From UBA7692 sp964650845 (GTDB taxonomy: Bacteria > Bacteroidota > Bacteroidia > Chitinophagales > LD1), in the NCBI GenBank assembly GCA_964650845.1, contig CAZYXR010000116.1, forward strand, positions 1 to 7,108: 7,108 nucleotides of DNA, in the 5' to 3' direction. Both the position numbers and the translations under genes were made by a program. This document shows, piece after piece, positions 1-7,041 of the stretch (its first letter is position 1; the number at the start of each line of letters is the position of its first letter). The notes beneath the pieces were generated by a model, which worked only from the letters and a program-made list of their open reading frames with translations, did not search any database and was not told where the DNA came from.

Positions 1-1470
1 ATCGGCTGCAATCTCAATTTCAATAACACGCCAATAGATTCGGGCATCCATTTCGTAGGAGCCATTAGGGGCGGCAGTTTTGGGCTGCTCGAAACCAACA
101 TGAATGTTCAATACAGCAACGGCAAAATTGCAGGTGCCACAAAAGTTGCATTATTAAAAGCCACCAACAATTTCCCCCTCGAAAAAAACGGCTCACCACA
201 AAAACAACCCAATGCCAACGTATTACAATTTGGTGTTTTTCAAGAACTGCACCTCAAGCTAAAAAACAACCACTCTTTAGCCGTCTATTTTTGGTGGAAT
301 AAAGCCCTGCGGCAAATTCCCGCCACCCTTCATCAGCAATCCAGCACCGCAAAGCAACACGACCACGCCTTGCGCACAATGCTGCAATGGAAATGGCAAC
401 TGCGCAATCTTTCACTCAATTTTACTGCCGCTTACCTCAACGAAAAGCTGCGCTATATCAACCCTCAACTTCTTTCCGATGACCAAAGCCATACACACGC
501 CCTGCGCAACACACTAAATCTTCAGTACAAAATCAAACGCTTTACTATTGATGGAAACCTCTCTGCCGATTACGAAAAAGCAAACTCCCAAGGTTATCAA
601 GCTATGCAGCAACGCGGGCTTGCAGCCATCTCTGCAAAAGCATCCTATTTTTTTAAACAAGGTGTTTTAATACAGTTTGGTGCCCGCCAAGAAACTATGA
701 ACACAACCTTTTCACCTTTTATGCCCTACATGGCTATTGGTTATGGAAGGTGGTTTGCCCAACATCACCTTGCATTAGAGCTTACCGGCAAACGAAGTTT
801 TCGCTTCCCCACAATGAACGATTTGTTTTGGAAACAAAGCGGCAATACAAACCTTAAACCCGAAGACAGTTGGAACACCGAACTAACCATCAATTATAAA
901 TTCGATAAGTGGCTCTCACTCTCTCTTAGCAACTACTACACATTTGTGCAACAACAAATTCAATGGACACCCGATGTAAATGGCCGATGGACTCCTCAAA
1001 ATCTTAAAGCTGTTTTTGCTCGCGGTGCCGAAATCAACACCACGTTTTCATTGCCAGCTACCATTATTAAACACTTCACCTTGCGCCATTCACTTAGCTA
1101 CGCTTACACCCTTGCCACACNNNNNNNNNNTTCTGCCAGCAACGCAGCCAGTGAAGCAATAGGCAAGCAACTGATTTATGTACCCCGCAATCGCCTTTCC
1201 ACAGGGCTTAATATTGGTTACCGCAACTTTATTCTTTCTCCTGTTTTTCGCTACACTGGCATTCGTTTCGTTAGCACCGATAATCAAGATTTTTTGCCCA
1301 CATACTATCTGCTCGATATAGAACTCAGTAAAGAATTTTCCATTAAATCATCTTCTATTAAGTTGGCTTTTAGAGTCAATAACATTACTAATATCCGTTA
1401 CCAAGATGTAGCACAACGCGCCATGCCCGGTCGCAATTTTGAAGGCACCGTATTATTCAATTTAAAGTAA
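1..1470 (+). CDS. TonB-dependent outer-membrane receptor, BtuB-like, 5'-truncated by the window edge
   Basis: This is the beta-barrel part of a TonB-dependent receptor, which imports a scarce ligand across the outer membrane using energy relayed by TonB-ExbB-ExbD. The frame is open from base 1, with 33 codons before the first ATG at 100. That ATG is therefore internal, and the signal peptide, TonB box and plug domain lie outside the window. The visible part shows alternating aromatic/polar barrel strands. It carries the family motif SFRFPTMNDLFW (about 796-831) followed by GNTNLKPEDSW, the IYVPRNRLS segment near 1180, and a C-terminal AMPGRNFEGTVLFNLK strand typical of BtuB/FepA-type barrels. 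About 489 codons are visible, crossed by a ten-N gap at 1121-1130 that keeps frame. The lipoprotein gene starts 6 bp after the stop, so the two are surely cotranscribed. The BtuG-like partner suggests cobalamin, but the substrate is inferred; a siderophore or haem receptor remains possible. Wobble positions look richer in C than in the genes to the right. Confidence 0.92.
   Translation: MGCNLNFNNTPIDSGIHFVGAIRGGSFGLLETNMNVQYSNGKIAGATKVALLKATNNFPLEKNGSPQKQPNANVLQFGVFQELHLKLKNNHSLAVYFWWNKALRQIPATLHQQSSTAKQHDHALRTMLQWKWQLRNLSLNFTAAYLNEKLRYINPQLLSDDQSHTHALRNTLNLQYKIKRFTIDGNLSADYEKANSQGYQAMQQRGLAAISAKASYFFKQGVLIQFGARQETMNTTFSPFMPYMAIGYGRWFAQHHLALELTGKRSFRFPTMNDLFWKQSGNTNLKPEDSWNTELTINYKFDKWLSLSLSNYYTFVQQQIQWTPDVNGRWTPQNLKAVFARGAEINTTFSLPATIIKHFTLRHSLSYAYTLATXXXXSASNAASEAIGKQLIYVPRNRLSTGLNIGYRNFILSPVFRYTGIRFVSTDNQDFLPTYYLLDIELSKEFSIKSSSIKLAFRVNNITNIRYQDVAQRAMPGRNFEGTVLFNLK
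1121..1130. other. Assembly gap (ten Ns) inside the receptor gene
   Basis: Ten consecutive Ns interrupt the receptor coding sequence. Reading frame 1 stays open and receptor-like on both sides (SLSYAYTLAT before, then SASNAASEAIGKQLIYVPR after). If the gene is intact, the true missing length must therefore leave remainder 1 on division by 3, as 10 does. The position falls between two barrel strands, where a loop is expected. Whether ten is an estimated length or a placeholder cannot be seen here. Confidence 0.97.
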
Positions 1471-1476
1471 AGTAAA

Positions 1477-2550
1477 ATGCAATTCAACCTATATTTTAAA
1501 AGAACAAGTTTGCTATCTGCCACATACAGTTTGTTGCTTGCTTTCTTCTTTTCTTCTTGCGAAAAAGAACCAACAAAAAAGAATCAACTGCCCGATGCGA
1601 AAACACAAAAAGTTTGGATACTAAACGAAGGGCTGTTCAACTTTGGCAATGCCTCGCTTGACGTTTATGTGCCCGATTCGCAACAAATTTTCAATGATGT
1701 TTACAAAACTGCAAATGCAAAATCATTAGGCGATGTTGGTCAAAGCATCAGCTTTAACGGTAGTTTTGCTTATGTAGTGGTAAACAACTCCGGCAAAATT
1801 GTAGTGCTCGATAAAAAAACATTTCTCGAAGTAGGGGCTATAAACATTCCAAACAGTTCACCGCGATTCTTACATTTTGTAAAAGACGATTTAGCTTATG
1901 TAACCGAGTTGTATGCAAAGCGAATTTGGCTCATCAATCCGGCCACCAAAACTTTGCTCGATACTATTTCCACCACCGGCTGGACCGAGCAGATTGCAGC
2001 CAATGGCAACGAATTGTTTATTGCACAACGCACCAGGCTCAATGATGCTTATGTGGCAAATGTGTTGGTAGTAAATACTTCTACAAAAAAAACTGTAAAC
2101 ACCATCACACTTCCTACCGAGCCAAACAGCTTAGTGCTTAGTGGTAATGCGCTATATGTTCTTTGCAGTGCCGATGCTGCACTTAGCAAAAATGCCTCGC
2201 TCGTAAAAATAAATACTACCACAAAATCAATAGATGCAACTATGGAGTTTGCCTCGGGCAAAAGCCCTGGTTTGCTTCGTTTAGATGCAAAAAATAATCG
2301 CCTTTTGTGGCGCGATGGCGATGTGTATCAAATGCCTTTTAACTCATCAGTTGCAGCAGCAACTGTATTTATTGCTGGCAGCGCAAGAAATATTTATACT
2401 ATGGATATTGATCCTGCAAATGCCGATGTGTATATAAGCGATGCACACGATTACGTGCAGGCATCAACTGTTTACCGCTATTCATTCAATGGCGATTCTC
2501 TGCAAAAGTTCAAAGCCGGTGTCATTACATCTGCCTTTGGTTTCGAGTAA
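1477..2550 (+). CDS. Surface lipoprotein with YncE/DUF5074-like beta-propeller, BtuG-like
   Basis: This is a predicted lipoprotein of 357 residues. The N-terminus has basic residues (K8, R9), a hydrophobic stretch (about 11-25) and a lipobox-like FSSC with the lipidated Cys at 28. The charged EKE that follows resembles the lipoprotein export signals that send Bacteroidota lipoproteins to the cell surface. From residue 45 the protein consists of repeated beta-propeller blades: VWILNEG at 46-52, then recurring 'YVvnn..g.I.vld' and 'lyvl' units. It ends in a closing blade with SDAHDYVQASTVYRYS (321-336) and F345..G348. The LNEG.F..GNASL opening and the DA.DY...tvY.Y closing match my recollection of the DUF5074/YncE-like family that includes BtuG of Bacteroides thetaiotaomicron. 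BtuG binds cobalamin and caps the BtuB receptor. The start lies 6 bp after the receptor stop, which fits a receptor-lipoprotein pair. The fold and localisation are fairly secure; cobalamin as ligand is inference. Confidence 0.85.
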   Translation: MQFNLYFKRTSLLSATYSLLLAFFFSSCEKEPTKKNQLPDAKTQKVWILNEGLFNFGNASLDVYVPDSQQIFNDVYKTANAKSLGDVGQSISFNGSFAYVVVNNSGKIVVLDKKTFLEVGAINIPNSSPRFLHFVKDDLAYVTELYAKRIWLINPATKTLLDTISTTGWTEQIAANGNELFIAQRTRLNDAYVANVLVVNTSTKKTVNTITLPTEPNSLVLSGNALYVLCSADAALSKNASLVKINTTTKSIDATMEFASGKSPGLLRLDAKNNRLLWRDGDVYQMPFNSSVAAATVFIAGSARNIYTMDIDPANADVYISDAHDYVQASTVYRYSFNGDSLQKFKAGVITSAFGFE

Positions 2551-2568
2551 ATTTTTTACTGTAAACAA

Positions 2569-2597
2569 CAATGCCATTGCACTAGGCAATGGCATTG
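2569..2597. terminator. Hairpin between convergent genes, probable bidirectional terminator
   Basis: CAATGCCATTGC (2569-2580) and GCAATGGCATTG (2586-2597) form a perfect 12-bp stem around the 5-nt loop ACTAG. The hairpin lies 18 bases past the stop of the lipoprotein gene and 20 bases past the stop of the convergent vWA gene. This is the expected place for a shared transcription terminator. Neither side has a strong uninterrupted U-tract: the plus side reads AACAAAACAG and the minus side TTGTTTACAG. The termination role is therefore inferred from position and stem quality. Confidence 0.65.
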
Positions 2598-2617
2598 AAC
2601 AAAACAGAAACTGAATT

Positions 2618-4633
2618 TTACTTTTTACTCACTTCGCCTACGCTTTTAGCTATTTGGCTCAGGCGAATAAATTCTGCACGATAACCTTCGTCATCTTTCC
2701 CTTTTGCAGATTTTGCTAACGCAATTACTTTGTCAAAATCAAAATCCCCTTTGTATTTTGAATCGCGCAGCAACATCCCAAACGATGCTACCGCAGCCGA
2801 AAACTTAAAATTGTCGGAAGTATTTGCGAGCAAAGTGCCTTTATCGTTCACCGGGTTTTCTATCAGTTTGCTTGTTGTGCCTTGTGGTTCTTTGTAGCGT
2901 ATTTTAATATTCAGCCATTCGTTGCTCCTGTTTGTTACTAATGGCTCTTTAGTTTGTTGATACTTCAGTTTGTCGGTGGTAGCTAAACTTTTCAGTTCAT
3001 TCTCATCTGTAACAATTTCATACAAAGCTGTAACTCCGGTACCTGCACCAATTTCGCCTGCATCTTTCGTATCATCATTAAAATCGCGGTCGGCAAGCAG
3101 CCTGTTTTCGTAGCCTATCAGGCGATAGCCCTTCACTTTTTCGGGGTTAAATTCAATTTGAATTTTTACGTCTTTGGCTATTGTGTGCAATGTTGCTCCC
3201 ATTTGTTGTACCAGCACTTTGTTTGCTTCCATGATGTTGTCAATGTATGCGTAGTTGCCATTGCCTTTATCTGCAAGCTGTTCCATTTTGTTGTCTTTAT
3301 AGTTGCCCATGCCATAGCCAAGCACCGATAAGAATGTGCCTTGTTCGCGTTTTTGTTCTATCAGTCTTATCAATTCGGCATCGCTCGAAATGCCTACGTT
3401 AAAGTCGCCATCGGTACATAGAATTACACGGTTGTTTCCATTGGGTAAAAAATGTTCTTTGGCTGTTTTGTATGCTAATTCTATACCTGCTGCTCCGGCT
3501 GTGCTGCCGCCAGCTTCCAGCTTCTCAAGAGCGTCCAGTATTTTGTCTTTGTATGCACATGAGGTTGAAGGCAAAATCACTCCGCTTGCTCCGGCATACA
3601 CCACCATTGCAATGTGGTCTTTTTCGTTCAGTTCGTTTACCAGCATTCGCAGCGATTGTTTTACCAAGCCAAGTCGTGTTGGTCCTTGCATAGAGCCACT
3701 TACATCAATTAAAAATACAAGGTTCGATGGAGGTAAATTTTGTTTCTCAATCTCTTTGCCGCTGATGCCTACATGCAGCAATTTGTGTTTTGTATTCCAC
3801 GGGCAATCGCTCATTTCTGACGAAACAGCAAAAGGCACATTACCTTTTGGTTGCGGATAATTGTATGTAAAGTAATTGATAAGTTCTTCAATACGCACTG
3901 CATCTTTTGGTGGTAGCTGCCCATTGTTCAAGTAACTGCGCACCATGCTATACGAAGCCACATCCACATCAATGCTTAGTGTAGAAAGAGGTTTTTCATG
4001 TACTCGTTGAAATTCATTTTCAACTATCAGATTGTAGTCGGTTGTATTGAATTCATCTTCACGTTTTCTTCCGCTATCATCTATCGGTGCCGGCATCGCA
4101 CGTAGGCTTCCTTCGTTGCCGTATTGATGGAGTGTGTTATTCTCTTTTTTATACATGCCACCACCAAAGGCACGGTGATAAGCGTCCACAGCTTCTTGAA
4201 CAAAAGTTATGCCACTTGGTGCTATTTGCTTAGGCTTGTTTTTTTGTTTTGTAGCAACTGTTTCGCTTGCTTCTGTTTCCGTAGCAGCAGTTACAATAAA
4301 ATCTACTACAACTGTTGCCGAATCATTTTTTACAACTATGTTTTTTCGGGTTTCTGTTTTGTATCCAACAAGGCGGCATCGCAAATTGTAATTGCCCGCA
4401 TTCAGGTTGCCAAGTTTGTAGTTTCCATTCGCATCTGTTTGTGTTGTCGCGCCTTTTACCTTGCCCGATGCATCTATTATTTCAATAGCTGCTCCCATTA
4501 CAACTATTCCGTTTTTGTCAGTTACTTTTCCTTTAATAATTGCTTTTGTTTTTGATGGTTGAAATAGTGCCAAAGCCGCTGCTGCCGAAAACAACAACAC
4601 GCATAGTGTTGCTATTGATGTTACTTTTTTCAT
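2618..4633 (-). CDS. Exported von Willebrand A protein (YfbK type) with carboxypeptidase-regulatory-like N-terminal domain
   Basis: This 671-residue protein begins with a signal peptide (K2 K3, hydrophobic about 5-23, likely cut after the ALA at 20-22). A carboxypeptidase-regulatory-like beta-sandwich follows (about 32-114; IIKGKVTDKNG, TDANGNYKL, GNYNLRCRLVGY). After a low-complexity Thr/Glu/Lys linker (about 115-140) comes a segment typical of the N-terminal vWF_A region (about 207-262; PLSTLSIDVDVASYS, RIEELINYF). The vWA domain (about 303-475) has a complete metal-binding MIDAS: D310, S312 and S314 in DVSGSM, T378 in GGSTAG, and D408 in TDGD. The C-terminal part (about 480-665) matches the DUF3520 region of YfbK-like proteins. 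No enzyme motif is visible. vWA domains bind protein partners through a divalent metal, so an envelope role in adhesion or complex assembly is plausible; the partner is unknown. The gene stands alone on its strand, convergent with the lipoprotein gene and divergent from the phosphorylase gene. The ATG at 4633 gives a clean signal peptide, which supports that start. Confidence 0.93.
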   Translation of the reverse strand: MKKVTSIATLCVLLFSAAAALALFQPSKTKAIIKGKVTDKNGIVVMGAAIEIIDASGKVKGATTQTDANGNYKLGNLNAGNYNLRCRLVGYKTETRKNIVVKNDSATVVVDFIVTAATETEASETVATKQKNKPKQIAPSGITFVQEAVDAYHRAFGGGMYKKENNTLHQYGNEGSLRAMPAPIDDSGRKREDEFNTTDYNLIVENEFQRVHEKPLSTLSIDVDVASYSMVRSYLNNGQLPPKDAVRIEELINYFTYNYPQPKGNVPFAVSSEMSDCPWNTKHKLLHVGISGKEIEKQNLPPSNLVFLIDVSGSMQGPTRLGLVKQSLRMLVNELNEKDHIAMVVYAGASGVILPSTSCAYKDKILDALEKLEAGGSTAGAAGIELAYKTAKEHFLPNGNNRVILCTDGDFNVGISSDAELIRLIEQKREQGTFLSVLGYGMGNYKDNKMEQLADKGNGNYAYIDNIMEANKVLVQQMGATLHTIAKDVKIQIEFNPEKVKGYRLIGYENRLLADRDFNDDTKDAGEIGAGTGVTALYEIVTDENELKSLATTDKLKYQQTKEPLVTNRSNEWLNIKIRYKEPQGTTSKLIENPVNDKGTLLANTSDNFKFSAAVASFGMLLRDSKYKGDFDFDKVIALAKSAKGKDDEGYRAEFIRLSQIAKSVGEVSKK

Positions 4634-4814
4634 GATGAAATAATTTTATAGTGAAAGAATGTTTCTTAGATGTAGCATGTAGAAAATTCCATAATTGCGC
4701 TCACAATTCATATTGAAATTTATGCGAGCAATACACTGCCGGTGCAGCAATTGGCAACATTGTAAAATTACTCTGCTATAATTCACTAACCTTGCTACGA
4801 AAAGCTAAAAGGTT
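4634..4814. promoter_or_regulatory. Divergent intergenic region, promoters for the vWA and phosphorylase genes
   Basis: These 181 bp separate two divergent start codons and must hold promoters for both, unless one gene is fed from elsewhere. Rightward, TTGGCA (4751-4756) and TATAAT (4777-4782) resemble -35/-10 boxes but are 20 nt apart, which is long for sigma-70. Leftward, TAAATTTC (minus strand, 4722-4715) matches the Bacteroidota -7 consensus TAnnTTTG at all but the last base, without a well-spaced -33 TTG partner. An inverted repeat lies at 4693-4708. No Shine-Dalgarno sequence stands out before either start; AAAAGG ends only 2 nt from the phosphorylase ATG. No RNA gene or small ORF is evident. 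Confidence 0.4.
4693..4708. repeat. Short inverted repeat, possible operator
   Basis: AATTG (4693-4697) and CAATT (4704-4708) form a 5-bp inverted repeat around a 6-nt centre in the divergent promoter region. Size and position suit a binding site for a dimeric regulator. The arms are short and AT-rich, so chance occurrence is a real alternative. Confidence 0.2.
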
Positions 4815-5687
4815 ATGCTGAAAGATTCTGAATTGATAATAAACCAAGATGGAAGTGTTTATCACCTGCATTTAAAACCAGGTGAAATTGCCAAAACAAT
4901 TTTCACCGTTGGCGATCCCGATAGGGTAGCGGAGGTAAGTAAGCATTTTGATAGCATTGAACTAACCCGCAGCCACAGAGAATTGGTTACTCATACTGGC
5001 ATGTTGGGTAAAAAGCGAGTGTCGGTTATTTCTACCGGTATGGGTACCGATAACGTTGATATTGTGTTGAACGAATTAGATGCTTTAGTAAACATTGATT
5101 TTGAAACCCGAAAAATTAAAGACGATATAACTTCATTAAACATTATTCGCTTGGGCACTTCGGGCGCACTACAAAAAAACGTAGCTTTAGATAGTGTGTT
5201 GGTATCAGAATACGCCATTGGGTTAGACACTACCATGTTCTTTTATCCCAACGATTATATGGAAGATGAATACATTGATGGATTGCAAAATGCAATTGAT
5301 GAATATCTCGAAGAGCACGAAACTTTTATTACCACTTATACTGCCGCAGCCTCACCCAAATTGCTAAAACGATTTGATGAATATCAAAAGGGGATTACAG
5401 TTACTTCGCCCGGTTTTTACGCCCCGCAGGGTCGTCATTTACGCATCAATCCTTGGTTTGGTAATTTTGTAAAAACACTCGCAAGTTTCAAACATGATGA
5501 TAGGTGCTTGAGCAACTTCGAAATGGAGACTTCCGGCATTTATGCTTTAGGTAGCTTGTTGGGGCACAACTGTATTTCGTTCAATGCTATTTTGGTGAAC
5601 AGAATTGATAATACATTCAGTAAAAACCCTAACGCGGCTATTCAAAAAATGATTCAGGATGTGTTAGAAAAAGTCGAAAAATTATAA
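4815..5687 (+). CDS. udp: Nucleoside phosphorylase, probable uridine phosphorylase
   Basis: The product is probably cytosolic and cleaves a nucleoside (uridine + phosphate to uracil + ribose-1-phosphate) for pyrimidine salvage. It has 290 residues of the PNP_UDP_1 fold. Residues known in E. coli uridine phosphorylase have counterparts: R37 in GDPDR (R30), R55 in SHRE (R48), R112 and T115 in RLGTSG (R91, T94), F201, Q205 and R207 in FYAPQGR (F162, Q166, R168), and E236-M237-E238 in NFEMETSG (E196-M197-E198). The Gln-Arg pair that reads the uracil ring is present, favouring uridine over purine nucleosides. The protein is longer than E. coli Udp (253). The extra length sits mainly before R112 (about 14 residues, near 94-107) and between T115 and Q205 (about 18 residues, an acidic stretch near 145-170). 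An in-frame TAA at 4806 fixes the ATG at 4815 as the first ATG available. thrC follows 52 bp later on the same strand, so cotranscription is possible. Exact specificity is inferred. Confidence 0.9.
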   Translation: MLKDSELIINQDGSVYHLHLKPGEIAKTIFTVGDPDRVAEVSKHFDSIELTRSHRELVTHTGMLGKKRVSVISTGMGTDNVDIVLNELDALVNIDFETRKIKDDITSLNIIRLGTSGALQKNVALDSVLVSEYAIGLDTTMFFYPNDYMEDEYIDGLQNAIDEYLEEHETFITTYTAAASPKLLKRFDEYQKGITVTSPGFYAPQGRHLRINPWFGNFVKTLASFKHDDRCLSNFEMETSGIYALGSLLGHNCISFNAILVNRIDNTFSKNPNAAIQKMIQDVLEKVEKL

Positions 5688-5734
5688 AGCATATTTTGCC
5701 AACTACATCTATTCAATTCATCTTTTCATTCATA

Positions 5735-5742
5735 TAGTTTTG
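5735..5742 (+). promoter_or_regulatory. Perfect TAnnTTTG box overlapping the thrC start
   Basis: TAGTTTTG matches the Bacteroidota -7 promoter consensus TAnnTTTG at every fixed position. Its last three bases are the proposed TTG start codon of thrC. No TTG stands about 20-25 nt upstream as a -33 partner. If it were active, transcription would start inside the gene, so a chance match in AT-rich DNA is more likely. Confidence 0.15.
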
Positions 5743-7041
5743 AAGTATTTCAACCTCAACGATAAAAGCAAACTTGTTTCACTAAAAGAAGCTACTCTTA
5801 CTGGTATTCAAGGAAACAGCGGGCTATTTATGCCCATGCAAATTCCGCAATTGAAACCTTCTTTTATTGAAAATATTAGCCAACGCTCGTTACACGAAAT
5901 TGCATTTGAAGTAGCACAACTTTTTTTGAGCGAAGAGGTAAGCGATGCAGAAATTCAAAGCATTATTACCGATACGCTGAATTTTGAAATTCCATTAGTG
6001 CAGCTACAAAGCAATGTTTATTGCCTCGAATTGTTTCACGGGCCTACGTTCGCTTTCAAAGATATTGGCGCAAGGTTTATGGCAAGACTTTTCGCTCGTT
6101 TTCTTAAAGATGAGAATAGGCAAATACATATTTTGGTTGCTACATCGGGCGATACAGGTAGTGCTGTGGCTAATGCTTTTTGGAATGTACCAAATGTAAA
6201 TGTTACAATACTTTATCCAAGTGGAAAGGTAAGTTTATTGCAAGAAAAGCAATTGACTACATTAGGTGGCAACATCAATGCATTAGAAATTGATGGCACT
6301 TTTGACGATTGTCAACATCTGGTTAAGCAAGCATTTGCAGATAAAAGTTTGCAGGCAAAAGTTAATCTCGCTTCCGCCAATTCCATCAACCTAGCAAGGT
6401 TGATTCCCCAATCGTTTTATTATTTCTGGGCTTATGCACAGTGTGTTGCCAAATGCGGAAGCGCAAAGATTGCTGTAAGTGTACCAAGTGGAAATTTCGG
6501 GAATCTTACTGCCGGGTTATTTGCAAAAAAAATGGGTTTGCCCATTCATCAATTTATTGCAGCCACAAATGCAAACGATGTTGTTCCGCAGTATCTTTCG
6601 AGCGGCAATTTTGTTCCAAGAACCTCTCTTCAAACCATTTCTAATGCAATGGATGTAGGCAATCCAAGCAACTTTAGCCGTATAATGGCTTTGTATGATG
6701 ATAACTTAGAACTGGTTCGGAAAAACATTGTTGGCTATTCTTTTAGCGATGATGAAACACGAGCAACAATGAAAGCCGTTGCGCAAAAATATAACTATGT
6801 GTTAGACCCACACGGTGCTGTTGCATACGCAGCAATCGCTAAGCATCAGCAGTCGAATCCTGATGTGGTTGGTGTTTTCTTTGAAACGGCACACCCTGCT
6901 AAATTCGATAACGTTGTGGAAGATGCAATAGGTGTTCCTCCGGTTATTCCACACGAGTTGGCTACTTTAGCTACTAAAGAAAAAGTGGCAACAAAAATGA
7001 AAGCCCATTACGAGTTACTAAAAGCTTATCTGCTTCAATAG
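5740..7041 (+). CDS. thrC: Threonine synthase
   Basis: This PLP enzyme converts O-phospho-L-homoserine and water to L-threonine and phosphate, the last step of threonine synthesis. Its 433 residues are full length for the short bacterial class. The N-terminal domain is recognisable (KYFNLNDKSKLVSLKEA...GLFMP). The PLP lysine is K107 in HGPTFAFKD, followed by ATSGDTG (134-140), the cofactor-phosphate loop SGNFGN (250-255), DPHGA (356-360) and the C-terminal TAHPAKF (383-389). All core motifs are intact. The start is TTG at 5740: family members usually begin MKYY/F, and the next in-frame ATG (codon 31) would remove conserved sequence. The frame is open upstream with no ATG or GTG suited to that N-terminus; the GTT codon just before is not a start. 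No Shine-Dalgarno sequence is visible. The gene lies 52 bp after the phosphorylase with no hairpin between them. No thrA or thrB is in the window. The gene stop abuts that of a convergent reading frame. Confidence 0.96.
   Translation: MKYFNLNDKSKLVSLKEATLTGIQGNSGLFMPMQIPQLKPSFIENISQRSLHEIAFEVAQLFLSEEVSDAEIQSIITDTLNFEIPLVQLQSNVYCLELFHGPTFAFKDIGARFMARLFARFLKDENRQIHILVATSGDTGSAVANAFWNVPNVNVTILYPSGKVSLLQEKQLTTLGGNINALEIDGTFDDCQHLVKQAFADKSLQAKVNLASANSINLARLIPQSFYYFWAYAQCVAKCGSAKIAVSVPSGNFGNLTAGLFAKKMGLPIHQFIAATNANDVVPQYLSSGNFVPRTSLQTISNAMDVGNPSNFSRIMALYDDNLELVRKNIVGYSFSDDETRATMKAVAQKYNYVLDPHGAVAYAAIAKHQQSNPDVVGVFFETAHPAKFDNVVEDAIGVPPVIPHELATLATKEKVATKMKAHYELLKAYLLQ

Noticed and set aside
100..102. 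ATG at 100 as the start of the receptor gene
   Set aside because: The frame is open to base 1 with receptor-like sequence (GAIRGGSFGLLETN), and a start here would lack signal peptide and plug.
3336..3860. Plus-strand open frame of 174 codons inside the vWA gene
   Set aside because: It is entirely antisense to the well-supported vWA domain, has Ser/Pro/Leu-rich composition with no recognisable domain, and is best explained as a shadow of the coding strand.
4124..4555. Cys/Phe/Tyr-rich plus-strand open frame of 143 codons
   Set aside because: It is antisense to the N-terminal half of the vWA gene. The odd Cys- and Phe-rich composition comes from reverse-complemented Lys, Ala and Thr codons.
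4589..4633. Cys11 of the vWA protein as a lipoprotein lipobox
   Set aside because: The preceding residues are ATL, the position before Cys is Leu rather than Gly, Ala or Ser, and the Cys lies in the middle of the hydrophobic stretch. An ordinary signal peptide fits better.
4695..4731. Possible imperfect hairpin TTGCGCTC / GCGAGCAA
   Set aside because: Only four outer pairs hold before mismatches, and the loop is long, so it is not convincing as an RNA structure.
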